A stretch of DNA of 64,000 nucleotides from Paraburkholderia caribensis (GCF_002902945.1 NZ_CP026103.1:992001-1056000), one strand, 5' to 3'; positions 27,222 through 36,834 are shown, counted from the first letter of the stretch. Translations and numbers: made by a program. Notes: generated by a model not told the origin, from the sequence alone.

Positions 27222-29468
27222 ATGTCTGATCAACCCAGGAAGATGAGCGTCGTGCAACTGACGTTCATTGTTACGGTAAATATGATGGGCTCGGGCATCA
27301 TCATGCTGCCCACCAATATGGCAAAGGTGGGGGCAATCTCCCTGCTGTCGTGGCTCGTCACGGCGGTCGGGTCGCTGGCTATTGCCTATGGCTTCGCCGA
27401 AGCGGGGCTGCTGAACCAGCGCGCGGGAGGAATGGCAGCCTATGCTGAGGATGGCTATGGCAAGGACGGCTACTTCCAGGTGTTCTTCCTCTACTTCCTG
27501 TCAATCGCTATCGCGAATGTTGCGGTCGCAAGCTCGGCGCTCGGCTATCTCGCGGCGTTCTTTCCTGTGCTCACATCGTCACCAGTCGCCACCTGCATTG
27601 GGGTGATCGCGCTGCTGTGGCTCACTACCGTCGCAAACTTTGGCGGCCCGAAGGTCACGGGACGCATTGGCGCGGTGACCGTATGGGGCGTCATCCTGCC
27701 CGTTGGGTTCATCTCGATCGCCGGGTGGTTCTGGTTCCACGGCGGAACATTTGCCGCCGCCTGGAATCCCAAGGGCGTCAGCCTGCTTGAGGGCATGGGT
27801 TCAAGCATTTCGCTGACCCTCTGGGCGTTCCTCGGCATGGAGTCGGCAGTGCAGAACTCATCGGCCGTCGAGAATCCCAAGCGGGACGTCCCACTGGCGT
27901 GCATGTTCGGCACATTGGGCGCGGCGGTGATCTATATCCTGTCCACGGCAGCTATCCAGGGCATTGTGCCCAATGCTGACCTCGCCGCATCGACGGGGCC
28001 GTTCGGCCTGGCCTTTGCGCGCATGTTCAACCCGGCTGTCGGTTCGATCGTGATGGCGCTTGCGGCGCTGGCATGCGTGGGTTCACTGCTCGGCTGGCAG
28101 TTCACACTGGCCCAGACGGCCAAGGATGCGGCGGACTGCAGGATGTTCCCAGGCATTTTCGGCAAAGCGAACAGCATGGGCGCACCTATCGCAGGCATGG
28201 TCATCATGGGCGTTGTCCAGTCGCTGATGGCGTTGTCGACCATTTCGCCGAATCTCAGCGAACAGTTTGCGGCACTGGTCAATCTGGCTGTCGTCACCAA
28301 TGTGCTGCCGTACATCATTTCGCTGTCGGCGTTGTTCACGATGATGCGCAACGCAGGCACGACGCCCGCCAAATACCGTCTCAATGCGATTGTGACGGTT
28401 ATCGCGCTCGCGTACTCCGTCTTTGCGATTTATGCGTCCGGCAAGGACGCGGTGCTCGGCGGCATGCTGGTCATGGCGATCGGCTATGTGATCTACGGCT
28501 TCATGGCGTTCCGCTTCACCACGGTGACTTCATCCGGACGATCGTCCGCGGCCTCTGCGGTGGCTGCACTGGCAATCGCTTTTCTCGTGCTGGCTGGCCT
28601 GCTGCCACGGCCAGCCCACGCAGATGAGCCTGCTTCAGCGGGAACGCTGGCGAGAGTCAAAGAGTCTGGCACGATCAATCTGGGCTACCTCAGCGACGCG
28701 CAGCCGTTTTCCTACAAGGACCAGACTGGCCGCATCACCGGGTACACCGTGGCGCTGTGCCAGAAAATCGCCGATGAGATCAAGGCCGAGGGCGGTCTCG
28801 GTACGTTGAAGGTCAACTGGGTAGCCGTCACGCCTGACGTCCGTTTGCGCGCCGTGCAGGAGCACCGGATCGACCTGTTGTGCGGAGACGCAGACACGCT
28901 TGCGGGAAGGGCCGGCATGTCGTTCTCGATCCCGGTGTATCCAGGCGGAATCGGCGCTGTCGTGCGTTCCGATGCGCCGGCCGGGCTGAAGGAAGTACTG
29001 TCTGGAGCAACTCCGTCGCACCCCACCTGGCGTGCGGTTCCGGCGCAACTGATTTCGCGGCAGACCATTTCGGTCGTCGATGGTTCGCCAGCACAACGCT
29101 GGCTCGGCGGCAGGCTTGCGCAATTCCAGATTGCTGCGTCCGTTGTTCCCGTCTCCGATGTGCAGTCGGGCGTTCGCAGGGTGCTGGACCGGCAGTCGAA
29201 TGTGTTCTTTGGCGAACGTTCGCTGCTGCTCGCGGTTGCCGGCAGCAGTCCGGCATCTGGCGACCTGACGGTGCTCGATCGGCACTTTACCTATCTGCCA
29301 GTGGCTATCGGAATGGCTCGGGGAGACGACAATCTGCGCCTGCTGGTCGATCGCACACTGAGCCGGCTATTCGCTACTTCGGAGTTTCCCGCGTTGTACG
29401 CGAGGTGGTTCGGTTCGCCCGATGCGGATACGCGCAATTTCTTCCGGCTCAGTGCGCTGCCGGAATGA
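27222..29468 (+). CDS. Amino acid/polyamine antiporter fused to a periplasmic solute-binding domain
   Basis: A 748-residue fusion. Residues 1-435 are an APC-superfamily antiporter like PotE/AdiC/CadB (MGSGIIMLPTNMAKVG signature in helix 1, about 12 helices). A further hydrophobic segment (about 445-463, LAIAFLVLAGLLPRPAHA) resembles a signal anchor. Residues ~475-745 form a type-3 extracellular solute-binding domain (GTINLGYLSDAQPFSY, ITGYTVALCQKIADEI, the IDLLCGD loop), as in ABC amino acid importers. Family antiporters are normally ~440 residues and lack this domain. The topology places the binding domain in the periplasm, where it may deliver substrate or sense it. It follows the decarboxylase by 35 nt. 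Confidence 0.9.
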   Translation: MSDQPRKMSVVQLTFIVTVNMMGSGIIMLPTNMAKVGAISLLSWLVTAVGSLAIAYGFAEAGLLNQRAGGMAAYAEDGYGKDGYFQVFFLYFLSIAIANVAVASSALGYLAAFFPVLTSSPVATCIGVIALLWLTTVANFGGPKVTGRIGAVTVWGVILPVGFISIAGWFWFHGGTFAAAWNPKGVSLLEGMGSSISLTLWAFLGMESAVQNSSAVENPKRDVPLACMFGTLGAAVIYILSTAAIQGIVPNADLAASTGPFGLAFARMFNPAVGSIVMALAALACVGSLLGWQFTLAQTAKDAADCRMFPGIFGKANSMGAPIAGMVIMGVVQSLMALSTISPNLSEQFAALVNLAVVTNVLPYIISLSALFTMMRNAGTTPAKYRLNAIVTVIALAYSVFAIYASGKDAVLGGMLVMAIGYVIYGFMAFRFTTVTSSGRSSAASAVAALAIAFLVLAGLLPRPAHADEPASAGTLARVKESGTINLGYLSDAQPFSYKDQTGRITGYTVALCQKIADEIKAEGGLGTLKVNWVAVTPDVRLRAVQEHRIDLLCGDADTLAGRAGMSFSIPVYPGGIGAVVRSDAPAGLKEVLSGATPSHPTWRAVPAQLISRQTISVVDGSPAQRWLGGRLAQFQIAASVVPVSDVQSGVRRVLDRQSNVFFGERSLLLAVAGSSPASGDLTVLDRHFTYLPVAIGMARGDDNLRLLVDRTLSRLFATSEFPALYARWFGSPDADTRNFFRLSALPE

Positions 29469-29586
29469 GATCAGCGGGTCAGCGAGGCGGTCCGCAGCGG
29501 GCAGTCTGTCATTGCTCAGGTGTGGATGGTGGCTGAGTTGTTCGCAATCGGGGATGAGTCAATCCAGCGTAGGAGGGTACCAAACC

Positions 29587-30831
29587 ATGAGTCGTTACCT
29601 GGGCCTGGGACCAAAAAGGTCTTCACACACGGCTCCGTCCGCTAGCGATATCTTGCAGGACACGCAGAATTTCTCGCTGGTGCTGGGCGGCCCGCTATTT
29701 CAGTTGCTGCGCCGGACTCATATGGCCGACGATGCGATGGAACTGATACGGCAACGGGTGATCGTCATCACGCTCGTGGCCTGGCTGCCACTTCTTGTGC
29801 TCGCAGCACTTGAGGGGCACCTTCTGAATCGCAGCGTGGCTGTGCCGTTTTTGCTCGATCTGGAAGTTCACATTCGCTTCCTGGTTGCTGTGCCTATCCT
29901 GATCATCGCCGAGCTTGTCGTGCATCGTCGCCTTCGTCCAATCACGCGAGCATTCATCGACCGGGGAATCATTCCCGAGGGCTCCGTAATGCGGTTCGAC
30001 GAGGCCATCAGGGCGGCATTCCGGCTGCGTAATTCGGTAGTGGCCGAGCTGCTGCTGGTCGCGCTCGTCTATGGTGTCGGCATCCTCATCGTCTGGCGTC
30101 AGTACACCGCACTGCAAACGACGGCGACCTGGTATGCAGTACCCACATCAGGCGGCCTGAAGCTGTCGCTCGCCGGCTTCTGGTATGGCTACGTGAGTGT
30201 GCCGATATTCCAGTTCCTCCTGGTCCGCTGGTATTTCCGATTGTTTATCTGGTCACGGTTTCTCTGGCAGGTATCGCGCATCGACCTGAACCTCGTTCCT
30301 ACACATCCCGATCGTGTCGGCGGGCTGGGATTTCTGGCCAATACCGTCTATGCGTTCACGGCCTTGCTTGTCGCGCACGGTGCAATGCTTGCCGCCCAGT
30401 TCGCCGGCCGCATCTTCTTCGCTGGTGCCGCACTCACGGAATTCAAGGTTGAAACGGGTGCGATGGTTTGCTTCCTGCTGTTCCTCGTATTTGGCCCCTT
30501 TCTGGTTTTCGCGCCTCAGTTGGCGCGGGCGAAGCGTATGGGCCTGAGCGAATACGGCGCGCTGGCCGAGAGGTACGTGCGCGAGTTCGACGCCAAATGG
30601 CTGCGCGGCGGCGGACCTGCCGGCGAGGCGCTGGTGGGGAGTGCAGATATTCAGTCGCTCGCGGATCTCGCCAACAGCTTCGATGTAGTGCGGACCATGC
30701 GTATCGCGCCCATTACGCGGGACGCCATCGTGCGGCTCGCGGCTGCAGTGCTTGTACCCATTGTACCGCTGGCGTTGACCATGATGTCACTGGAAGAACT
30801 GCTAAAGAGACTGTTTGGACTGGTCTTTTAG
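29587..30831 (+). CDS. Hypothetical multi-pass membrane protein
   Basis: A 414-residue inner-membrane protein of unknown function. Hydrophobic segments appear near residues 58-78, 95-115, 150-170, 200-225, 255-280, 295-320 and 385-405. A conserved-looking cytoplasmic motif, THPDRVGGLGFL, lies around residue 240. The start at 29587 is chosen for the strong AGGAGGG ahead of it. It lies 118 nt after the fused antiporter and may share its transcript. No enzymatic motif is seen. Confidence 0.78.
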   Translation: MSRYLGLGPKRSSHTAPSASDILQDTQNFSLVLGGPLFQLLRRTHMADDAMELIRQRVIVITLVAWLPLLVLAALEGHLLNRSVAVPFLLDLEVHIRFLVAVPILIIAELVVHRRLRPITRAFIDRGIIPEGSVMRFDEAIRAAFRLRNSVVAELLLVALVYGVGILIVWRQYTALQTTATWYAVPTSGGLKLSLAGFWYGYVSVPIFQFLLVRWYFRLFIWSRFLWQVSRIDLNLVPTHPDRVGGLGFLANTVYAFTALLVAHGAMLAAQFAGRIFFAGAALTEFKVETGAMVCFLLFLVFGPFLVFAPQLARAKRMGLSEYGALAERYVREFDAKWLRGGGPAGEALVGSADIQSLADLANSFDVVRTMRIAPITRDAIVRLAAAVLVPIVPLALTMMSLEELLKRLFGLVF

Positions 30832-31016
30832 GAAACAATCGCTACCCCTGAGTGTCGACGTTGAGTCCGGCGTGACGCTTTGCACGCTATCGGGCGCTGC
30901 CGCCATCCGCCTGCCGATGGCTCACGCGGAGACGGTCCGCACAAACAATACCGCGCAAGCGAATGTCGATAGTCAAACCGAAGCGGCGCGCGAGGGTGGG
31001 TCGCCTTGCGTGGTAC

Positions 31017-31058
31017 TTGACATGCATCAATCAGCATCCGCCCGATCGGCGGTGTGAT
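31017..31058 (+). promoter_or_regulatory. Orphan FNR/Anr-type promoter
   Basis: Box TTGAC-ATGC-ATCAA at 31017-31030 and a possible -10 TGTGAT (31053-31058), 22 bp downstream on the plus strand. No gene follows on that strand; a transcript from ~31065 would run antisense into the CBS-BON gene at 31242-31937. Confidence 0.55.
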
Positions 31059-31077
31059 ATAGGCGTGTCAGGTCAAT

Positions 31078-31099
31078 GTTCGTGAAGGCAATCACGAAC
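31078..31099. repeat. 7-bp inverted repeat near a predicted transcription start
   Basis: Arms GTTCGTG (31078-31084) and CACGAAC (31093-31099) are perfectly complementary with an 8-base loop. No T-run follows. It would lie at the 5' end of the transcript predicted from the 31017 box. Confidence 0.6.
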
Positions 31100-31241
31100 G
31101 GGGCGTCTAAAACCACCCTCGATTGACACGCAGCGGTGAGCCGGTCTCCGGTGGAACGAGAGGGCACCGCGTAGACCGGGAGCGTGATTCCATGTCTGCG
31201 CGCTGCATGTTGGGCGGCAGATCAACAGGTCGTTCGCAAGG

Positions 31242-31937
31242 TCACATCGCCGGGAGCACCACCGGATAGTCAAGGTGGCTGACGACCTGTTTTACGCCCG
31301 GGACGCCTCGCGCCGCGATGCACGCGGCTTTGCGCTCCTCCTCGCTAAGGATCACACCCCAGAGGTGTACCTCGCCTTCGTTGACGATCACCTGCCCTCG
31401 CGATAGCGCCCAACGTTGGCCATACATCGCATTCAAGATGGCCTCGCGTATCTCTGCGTCGGCTTGTACGACCGGCGTTTGTTTGTTGTCGTGCGTGCTG
31501 CTTGCGAGCGCACGCACGAGGTCGGCGCGACTCACCAGACCTGTCATCTTGCCGTCTTTCAACACCGGAACGCGCTTGATGCGATGCCGCTCCAGCAGAG
31601 ATGCAACTTCCGAGAGAGGCGTGTCCTCGTTTACGGTGATGACGTCGACAGTCATCAGATCTTTCACTATCTGAGCATGCTCTTTCACGTACTCGCCAGC
31701 CAGTTCCCGGCTAGATGCGAGAAACTCCAACCACCAGGAGCGGCGCCGGCCGCCCGTGCCTATTTCGCGACGGTGCACCAGATCCCCCTCGCTGACGATG
31801 CCAATGAGCTTACCGTCGGCAGTCTTTACCGGCACCGCGCTGATCGAGTGTTCGACGAGGAGCCTTGCGGCCTCCCGTACGCTCATCTCGGGGGTAGCGA
31901 AAATGACCGACGTTGTCATCACGTCACGCGCCCACAT
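31242..31937 (-). CDS. CBS-domain protein with C-terminal BON domain (second copy)
   Basis: A 231-residue paralogue of the protein at 4517-5209, with the same order: CBS1 (about 1-60), WWLEFLASSRELAGEYV linker, CBS2 (about 95-150) and a BON-like domain ending HLDYPVVLPAM. Likely a cytoplasmic nucleotide-binding sensor. Differences between the copies cluster in the linker before the BON domain (AASSTHDNKQTPVV here). The ATG at 31937 is preceded by AAGGAGAGAATTC. An FNR-type box lies 128 bp upstream. Retaining two copies under similar boxes suggests a dosage or partner difference. Confidence 0.9.
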   Translation of the reverse strand: MWARDVMTTSVIFATPEMSVREAARLLVEHSISAVPVKTADGKLIGIVSEGDLVHRREIGTGGRRRSWWLEFLASSRELAGEYVKEHAQIVKDLMTVDVITVNEDTPLSEVASLLERHRIKRVPVLKDGKMTGLVSRADLVRALASSTHDNKQTPVVQADAEIREAILNAMYGQRWALSRGQVIVNEGEVHLWGVILSEEERKAACIAARGVPGVKQVVSHLDYPVVLPAM

Positions 31938-32064
31938 GAATTCTCTCCTTCAACGCTTTAACCTCTGGCGGACTGTATTCGGGAGAAACACAGTCGTGGC
32001 ACCCGCGCTCACCGGAAACAGGCTGGGTCAAGATGTATGGTCCACGTAGCAACGCATGATTCGC

Positions 32065-32078
32065 TTGATCCAGATCAA
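32065..32078 (-). promoter_or_regulatory. FNR/Anr box upstream of second CBS-BON gene
   Basis: Perfect dyad TTGAT-CCAG-ATCAA in the gap between the CBS-BON gene and the end of the FAAL fusion gene. A -10 at the usual spacing is poor; CATACA at 32034-32039 is 25 bp away. Confidence 0.65.
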
Positions 32079-32118
32079 GTGCGAGTGTGTCGCGCAGCGA
32101 AGCGTGGTACCGCGTCGG

Positions 32119-34962
32119 TCATGGGGCGTCGTGGTGAGTGGGTATCTCCAGTGGAGAAATTTCGCTCAACGCTCTTTCTCCACAACAAGCGGCGATTGCG
32201 TCGCGGGTGGCGTCGCGCAAATCTGCCGCAGCCTTCATGTCTTCTCCCGACGGTGCCAGAGCTGGAAGCACGGTAACTGTGATACCGGCTCGCATTGGCA
32301 ACCACTGTCCATCCGGCAGCACAACGCGCGTGCCAGCGATTGCGACAGGAATCACGGGCCGGCGCGAAACGCACGCGGTAATAAAAGCGCCGAGCCGAAA
32401 TTGCCGCAGGCCCGCGGATCTGACGAAGGTTGCTTCGGGAAAGAAGAGCAGCGAAGTTCCGGCGATTGCCTGCTTTACCAGTTCGCGCTCGTCGTCGGCC
32501 ATGCGCCGATAGTCTGCGCGTTCGACGAAACGTACGCCTATTGCGCGAAGGAAGCGGCCGAGGAGCGGTGCGCTGGTCAGCTCACGTTTTGCAACAATAT
32601 CGAGTGGGATGGGGAGGGCCGCGAGTAGCACCAGCCCGTCCAGATAACTCGCGTGATTGGCAACAAAGATCGCTGGCTGTGCGCTGTCAATGAGATCGAC
32701 GCCGCGTACGGTCACGCGAATTCCTGTCAGCCGCAGGGCTAGTCGTGCGGCGCGCGATGCAATCCTCCAGTTTCGCTTCGCGTCCGGGTGCCACACAGTC
32801 GTCAGCCATGCGGGTATGGCTACAAAGATGATGCTGATCCAGCACCATGCACCGTAAGCGAAGCGTCCGCCGGCAGTTCGGAGCCGTCGGCCGACAGGCA
32901 GTATGGTGTTCGCGCCGATGTCGAGCCACTGGCGCCATGGCGGGCGTGGCAGAAGGTCCCCGCGACTGCGCAGATAAAGATCCAGAGTGGCAGCGTGGCG
33001 GATCTTGCCGCTGGATGTCTTTAGGATGCTGTGCGGCGGAACCAGGGCGATTTCTTCTGGCGGAGCGCCCAGCAGGGCCACAGAGGCTTCGTTGATGCCA
33101 GTACGTATCGTCGCGAGCGTGGCAGGGGCAGTTACGCGAGTCTCTGCGATGACGAGCAGTCGATCAGTACCCGTCTCAATGTCCGGCGTGCCGCACACCG
33201 CGACGCAACCGGTCCGTACTCCAGGCAGACGCCCTACGGCCGCTTCCAGCTCATACGGGAAAAAGTGACGCCCGGCCCGAATCACCAGATCCTTTACGCG
33301 GCCCGTGATAAACAGCTCTTCATCGGCGAGATATCCCAGATCGCCGGTATCGAGCCAATCATCGTGAATCAGCTGTGCAGTCAGCGCGGGGTTGTGAAAA
33401 TACCCACGGGTCGAGGAGGGACTGCGGAATTCAATTCTGCCGATCGCTCTTTCGGATACCTCATTGCAGTCGGCATCGACAATACGAATCTGGTTACCGG
33501 GTAACGCGCGTCCACACGACACCAGTTCGAGCACGTCATCAGGAAATTCCGCTTGTGCTGCACGCTGCGAGTCAGCCAGTCGGACGCGACTGATACAGTC
33601 TGTCCGCACGCCTCGGCCAGGCTCCGAAAACGCCAGTCCAAGCGTGTTTTCTGCGAGGCCGTAGACAGGGGTCAGCGCAGTCTGCCTGAACCCATGGCTG
33701 GCAAAGCGTGCAGTGAATGCGCGCATGGTGGATGCACTGACGGGCTCCGCGCCGCAGAATGCCAGGCGCAACGAGGACAAATCGACGCCTTCGAGATCGG
33801 CGTCCTCGATCCTGCGTGTGCAGCGCTCATAGGCGAAGTTGGGTGCTGCCGTAATGGTGGCGTGGTAGCGACTGATTGTCTGCAGCCAGTGCGCCGGACG
33901 CGCAAGAAACGTCAGCGGGGACATCAGAACCAGTGGGATCCCGAAGTAGAGCGGGCCGAACCACGCTCCAATCAGTCCCATGTCGTGATACAGGGGAAGC
34001 CAACTTGCGAAGATGTCGTGCTCCGCGATCCGGGCAGTCTGACCCATCGCCCGGATATTGGCGAGCAGGTTCGCATGCGTGAGCACGACGCCTTTGGGCA
34101 TGCCAGTGCTGCCGGACGTGTACTGAAGCAGCGCGACGTCGTCAGCGTGCGGGACATACCGTTCGGTATCCATCTCGCCCATGAGTTGAGGCGCCGCAAC
34201 GATCTGGTGTAACGTTGGTATCCTGGCCTTGGCCAGAAGGCCGGCTCCAAACGCGTGTGAGGAGACAATCATTACACGTGCACGCGCATCATAAAGAATC
34301 GCCGCGTGCCGCGCCAGGTGATCGTCGATCCGTGCGGATTGCGCAGGCGGATAGACGGGCACGACGATGGCGCCGATGAGCAGTATGCCGGCGAAGCATG
34401 CGAAATAGTCGCTGCCCGTTGGCAGCATTAGTGCGACGGTATCTCCTGGATTGACGCCGACCTCGCGCAACCCGCGCGATACCCGCAGGGCGGCCTCGTG
34501 CAGCGCTGCATAGGTCATCGTATGTGATGCGGAGTCATCGTCGAGAAATGCGATGTGAGTGCGTTCCGGGCGTCGCGATGCATGCCACTGCAGTGCGTCG
34601 ACCAGCGTTCTTGCATCAGTGGGCGGGTCCAGTGCACCGTCCGGCGCGCCAAGCTCGATGGCACCGATCGGGGATGTGGACCGCCCGGATGTTTCCCCCT
34701 CGAGGAAGCGCAGTAAATCACGTGGCGTTACCGCCTGCCCAAACAGATCAAGTGGAAAGCGCACGCCGAGCGCTTTCTCGATGCGGCTCAGCAGTTCGGT
34801 GCGAGCGAGACTGTCCAGCCCGAGATCACGTTCGAAGTGGCTCTCAAGTCCTACGGCAAGGGGCTTGTGCCCTCTGGGACTCATCTCTGCCGCAAAGGCA
34901 TCAACTATCTCCAGCAACCGCTGGACGTTGGCCGACGAGCGACCGGCGGCGTCATCTTTCAT
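32119..34962 (-). CDS. Acyl carrier - fatty acyl-AMP ligase - acyltransferase fusion
   Basis: A 947-residue three-part protein. (1) An acyl carrier domain at residues 1-95, with the phosphopantetheine serine at Ser51 in DLGLDSLARTEL. (2) A fatty acyl-AMP ligase at about 110-690: ATP loop YTSGSTGMPKG (281-291), WLPLYHDMGLIG, and the C-terminal IKTSSGKIR-type lysine motif. (3) A PlsC-type glycerolipid acyltransferase at about 700-940, with NHASYLD (catalytic His770) and FFPEATFVRSAGL, preceded by a hydrophobic segment (YGAWCWISIIFVAIPAWL). The layout implies that a free fatty acid is adenylated, loaded on the built-in carrier and transferred to a lysolipid at the inner membrane. An FNR-type promoter with TATGCT drives it. 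Confidence 0.92.
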   Translation of the reverse strand: MKDDAAGRSSANVQRLLEIVDAFAAEMSPRGHKPLAVGLESHFERDLGLDSLARTELLSRIEKALGVRFPLDLFGQAVTPRDLLRFLEGETSGRSTSPIGAIELGAPDGALDPPTDARTLVDALQWHASRRPERTHIAFLDDDSASHTMTYAALHEAALRVSRGLREVGVNPGDTVALMLPTGSDYFACFAGILLIGAIVVPVYPPAQSARIDDHLARHAAILYDARARVMIVSSHAFGAGLLAKARIPTLHQIVAAPQLMGEMDTERYVPHADDVALLQYTSGSTGMPKGVVLTHANLLANIRAMGQTARIAEHDIFASWLPLYHDMGLIGAWFGPLYFGIPLVLMSPLTFLARPAHWLQTISRYHATITAAPNFAYERCTRRIEDADLEGVDLSSLRLAFCGAEPVSASTMRAFTARFASHGFRQTALTPVYGLAENTLGLAFSEPGRGVRTDCISRVRLADSQRAAQAEFPDDVLELVSCGRALPGNQIRIVDADCNEVSERAIGRIEFRSPSSTRGYFHNPALTAQLIHDDWLDTGDLGYLADEELFITGRVKDLVIRAGRHFFPYELEAAVGRLPGVRTGCVAVCGTPDIETGTDRLLVIAETRVTAPATLATIRTGINEASVALLGAPPEEIALVPPHSILKTSSGKIRHAATLDLYLRSRGDLLPRPPWRQWLDIGANTILPVGRRLRTAGGRFAYGAWCWISIIFVAIPAWLTTVWHPDAKRNWRIASRAARLALRLTGIRVTVRGVDLIDSAQPAIFVANHASYLDGLVLLAALPIPLDIVAKRELTSAPLLGRFLRAIGVRFVERADYRRMADDERELVKQAIAGTSLLFFPEATFVRSAGLRQFRLGAFITACVSRRPVIPVAIAGTRVVLPDGQWLPMRAGITVTVLPALAPSGEDMKAAADLRDATRDAIAACCGERALSEISPLEIPTHHDAP

Positions 34963-34993
34963 TTCACGTGGCCGCGTTGGGGGGCGGAGTTAC

Positions 34994-35035
34994 AGCATAG
35001 GTGCCATGCAGAAGGCAGCGCTTGATCGTTATCAA
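34994..35035 (-). promoter_or_regulatory. FNR/Anr-type promoter of the ACP-FAAL-acyltransferase gene
   Basis: Perfect box TTGAT-CGTT-ATCAA at 35022-35035. On the minus strand TATGCT (34994-34999) is 22 bp away, so transcription would begin near 34987, ~25 nt before the ATG at 34962. Confidence 0.85.
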
Positions 35036-35098
35036 TTACGCAGTTATGCCTGGCGGTGCAATTGAGCCACGTATCGATACAATCGCATTTCGTAATCC

Positions 35099-36757
35099 TT
35101 AGACCAGGGCGCGGCGGAGTACCTTGCCGAGTTGGTCCAAAGGCAAGGTATCGCGGACTTCAACCAAGCTCGGAATCTTGTAGGCGCTCAGGTTGGCGCG
35201 GCAATGTGCCCGCACTTCAGCCACAGTGATGCCTATTGAAGACGGGACGACGAATAGTTTCACGGCCTGTCCCGTCCGCTCATCCGGCACGCCGATTGCC
35301 GCCGCGGTGGTTATGCCGGGGAGCGCAGACACCACGGCTTCCACTTCGGATGGATACACCTTGAAACCCGACACGATGATCACGTCTTTCTTGCGATCCA
35401 CGAGCACGAGCATTTGCGTAGCAGTGAAGTAACCAACGTCGCCTGTGCGAAGCCAGCCATCGTGCGAGATGGCCTTGGCCGTCTCGTCAGGGTTCATCCA
35501 GTAACCGCGCATGACCTGCGGTCCCCGGACCCACACCTCGCCGATGCTTCCCGCGGCGACCAGGGCGCCGTCGTCATCGCGAATGCTGACTTCAGTTGAA
35601 GGCAATGGATATCCCACCGACCCGGAAAATTGCTTTGCATTCGCCGGATTCACACATACCACCGGTGATGCCTCGGTCAGCCCGTACCCTTCGACGATCG
35701 GCACTCCCGTTGCTGTCTGCCATCGCGCGGCAACGGACGGCTGAATCGCTGCGCCGCCACCGATGACCAGGCGCAGCCTCGACCAGTCGATAGCGCGGAA
35801 ATGTGGTGCGTTGTGAAGTACGCGGAACAGCGTGTTTACGCCCAACATGGCGGTGGGCCGAGTGCGGCGCAAGGTTCTTACGAGCCCAGCGATATCGCGC
35901 GGATCCGTTACGAGCACATTGTGTCCGCCAAGCTCGACGAACGTCAGCAGACTCGCAGTCAGCGCGAAGATATGAAACAGCGGCAGCGGCGTGATAACGG
36001 TCTGAGGCGTAGAACAAAACGCCTCACCCAGCCATGCGCGGATCTGAGCAACGTTGGAGCTCAGGTTACTGTGTGTGAGCATTGCACACTTCGGGGTGCC
36101 TGTCGTGCCTCCAGTGAACTGCAACAGCGCCACATCGTCGAGGGAGGCAGAGGGGCGATTTCGCGCTTTGGGGTACTGGCGCGACAAGGCGGCACTGAAT
36201 GTCCAGTACCTACGCTTTGTTGGGCGAATCGAGTCTCGAGCAACGCGCTGCACAAAGTCGATGGCGGCACGCTTTCGCAGCGGAAGCAGATCGCCCACCG
36301 CGACGGATACGACTGCTTTCGCCTGATTCTCATCAAGAATATCGTCGAGTTTCCAGGCGAAATTCTCGAGTACCACGATCGCTGAAACTGCCGTCGTAGA
36401 TAGCTGGATCTGAATCTCACGGGGTGTTGCAAGAGGGTTGACGTTTGCGACGATAAGTCCAGCGTCGAGTACGCCAAAGAAAGCCACTACATAGGGCAAG
36501 CCGTTCGGCAAGATGAGCGCCACGCGCTCGGACGGCTGAAGCCTGAATTCGGTGATGAGAAACCCCGAGAAACGGCGCGCATATTGCGCAACGTCCCGAT
36601 ATTCAATCGTATGATTGAATGAACTGAACGCCGGGCGTCTGGCGTAACGCGTGCAGGCCAGTTGGAACATTTCGGGTAATGTCCGGACGCTTGTAGCATC
36701 GATAGCTGCGACAGGCGGCTCGGCCCCGTGGCAGTCTATGGTATCTGCGCGTTTCAT
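35099..36757 (-). CDS. Long-chain acyl-CoA synthetase-like AMP-forming ligase
   Basis: A 552-residue AMP-dependent synthetase of the FadD type. Motifs: FTGGTTGTPKCAMLTHSNL (ATP/AMP loop), VEGYGLTEASPV, the TGDVGYF motif and DRKKDVIIVSGFKVYPSEVE, then QLGKVLRRAL near the end with the catalytic Lys. It forms acyl-AMP and usually acyl-CoA. The start at 36757 (MKRADTIDCHG) is preferred: the frame is open to 37174 but that 139-residue extension has no domain and runs over a separate small gene and a promoter. It follows the 70-residue membrane protein and precedes the FAAL fusion, which suggests a joint role in lipid modification or fatty acid recycling. Confidence 0.9.
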   Translation of the reverse strand: MKRADTIDCHGAEPPVAAIDATSVRTLPEMFQLACTRYARRPAFSSFNHTIEYRDVAQYARRFSGFLITEFRLQPSERVALILPNGLPYVVAFFGVLDAGLIVANVNPLATPREIQIQLSTTAVSAIVVLENFAWKLDDILDENQAKAVVSVAVGDLLPLRKRAAIDFVQRVARDSIRPTKRRYWTFSAALSRQYPKARNRPSASLDDVALLQFTGGTTGTPKCAMLTHSNLSSNVAQIRAWLGEAFCSTPQTVITPLPLFHIFALTASLLTFVELGGHNVLVTDPRDIAGLVRTLRRTRPTAMLGVNTLFRVLHNAPHFRAIDWSRLRLVIGGGAAIQPSVAARWQTATGVPIVEGYGLTEASPVVCVNPANAKQFSGSVGYPLPSTEVSIRDDDGALVAAGSIGEVWVRGPQVMRGYWMNPDETAKAISHDGWLRTGDVGYFTATQMLVLVDRKKDVIIVSGFKVYPSEVEAVVSALPGITTAAAIGVPDERTGQAVKLFVVPSSIGITVAEVRAHCRANLSAYKIPSLVEVRDTLPLDQLGKVLRRALV

Positions 36758-36834
36758 GGTTCGCGGGGCATGTGCTCGATGTGGCAGGCGCCGACGCAAT
36801 AACGACTGTGCACCTGAGGCACCGTCTGTGCTTT

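Larger units (their letters stand above)
30832..31241. other. Intergenic stretch with an orphan FNR-type promoter and hairpin
   Basis: No credible coding frame is found in these 410 bp between the membrane protein and the end of the second CBS-BON gene. It contains the box at 31017-31030 and an inverted repeat at 31078-31099, described separately. Confidence 0.6.

Noticed and set aside
30815..31057. 80-codon plus-strand frame after the membrane protein
   Set aside because: Overlaps the preceding gene, has no ribosome site, and covers the FNR box at 31017.
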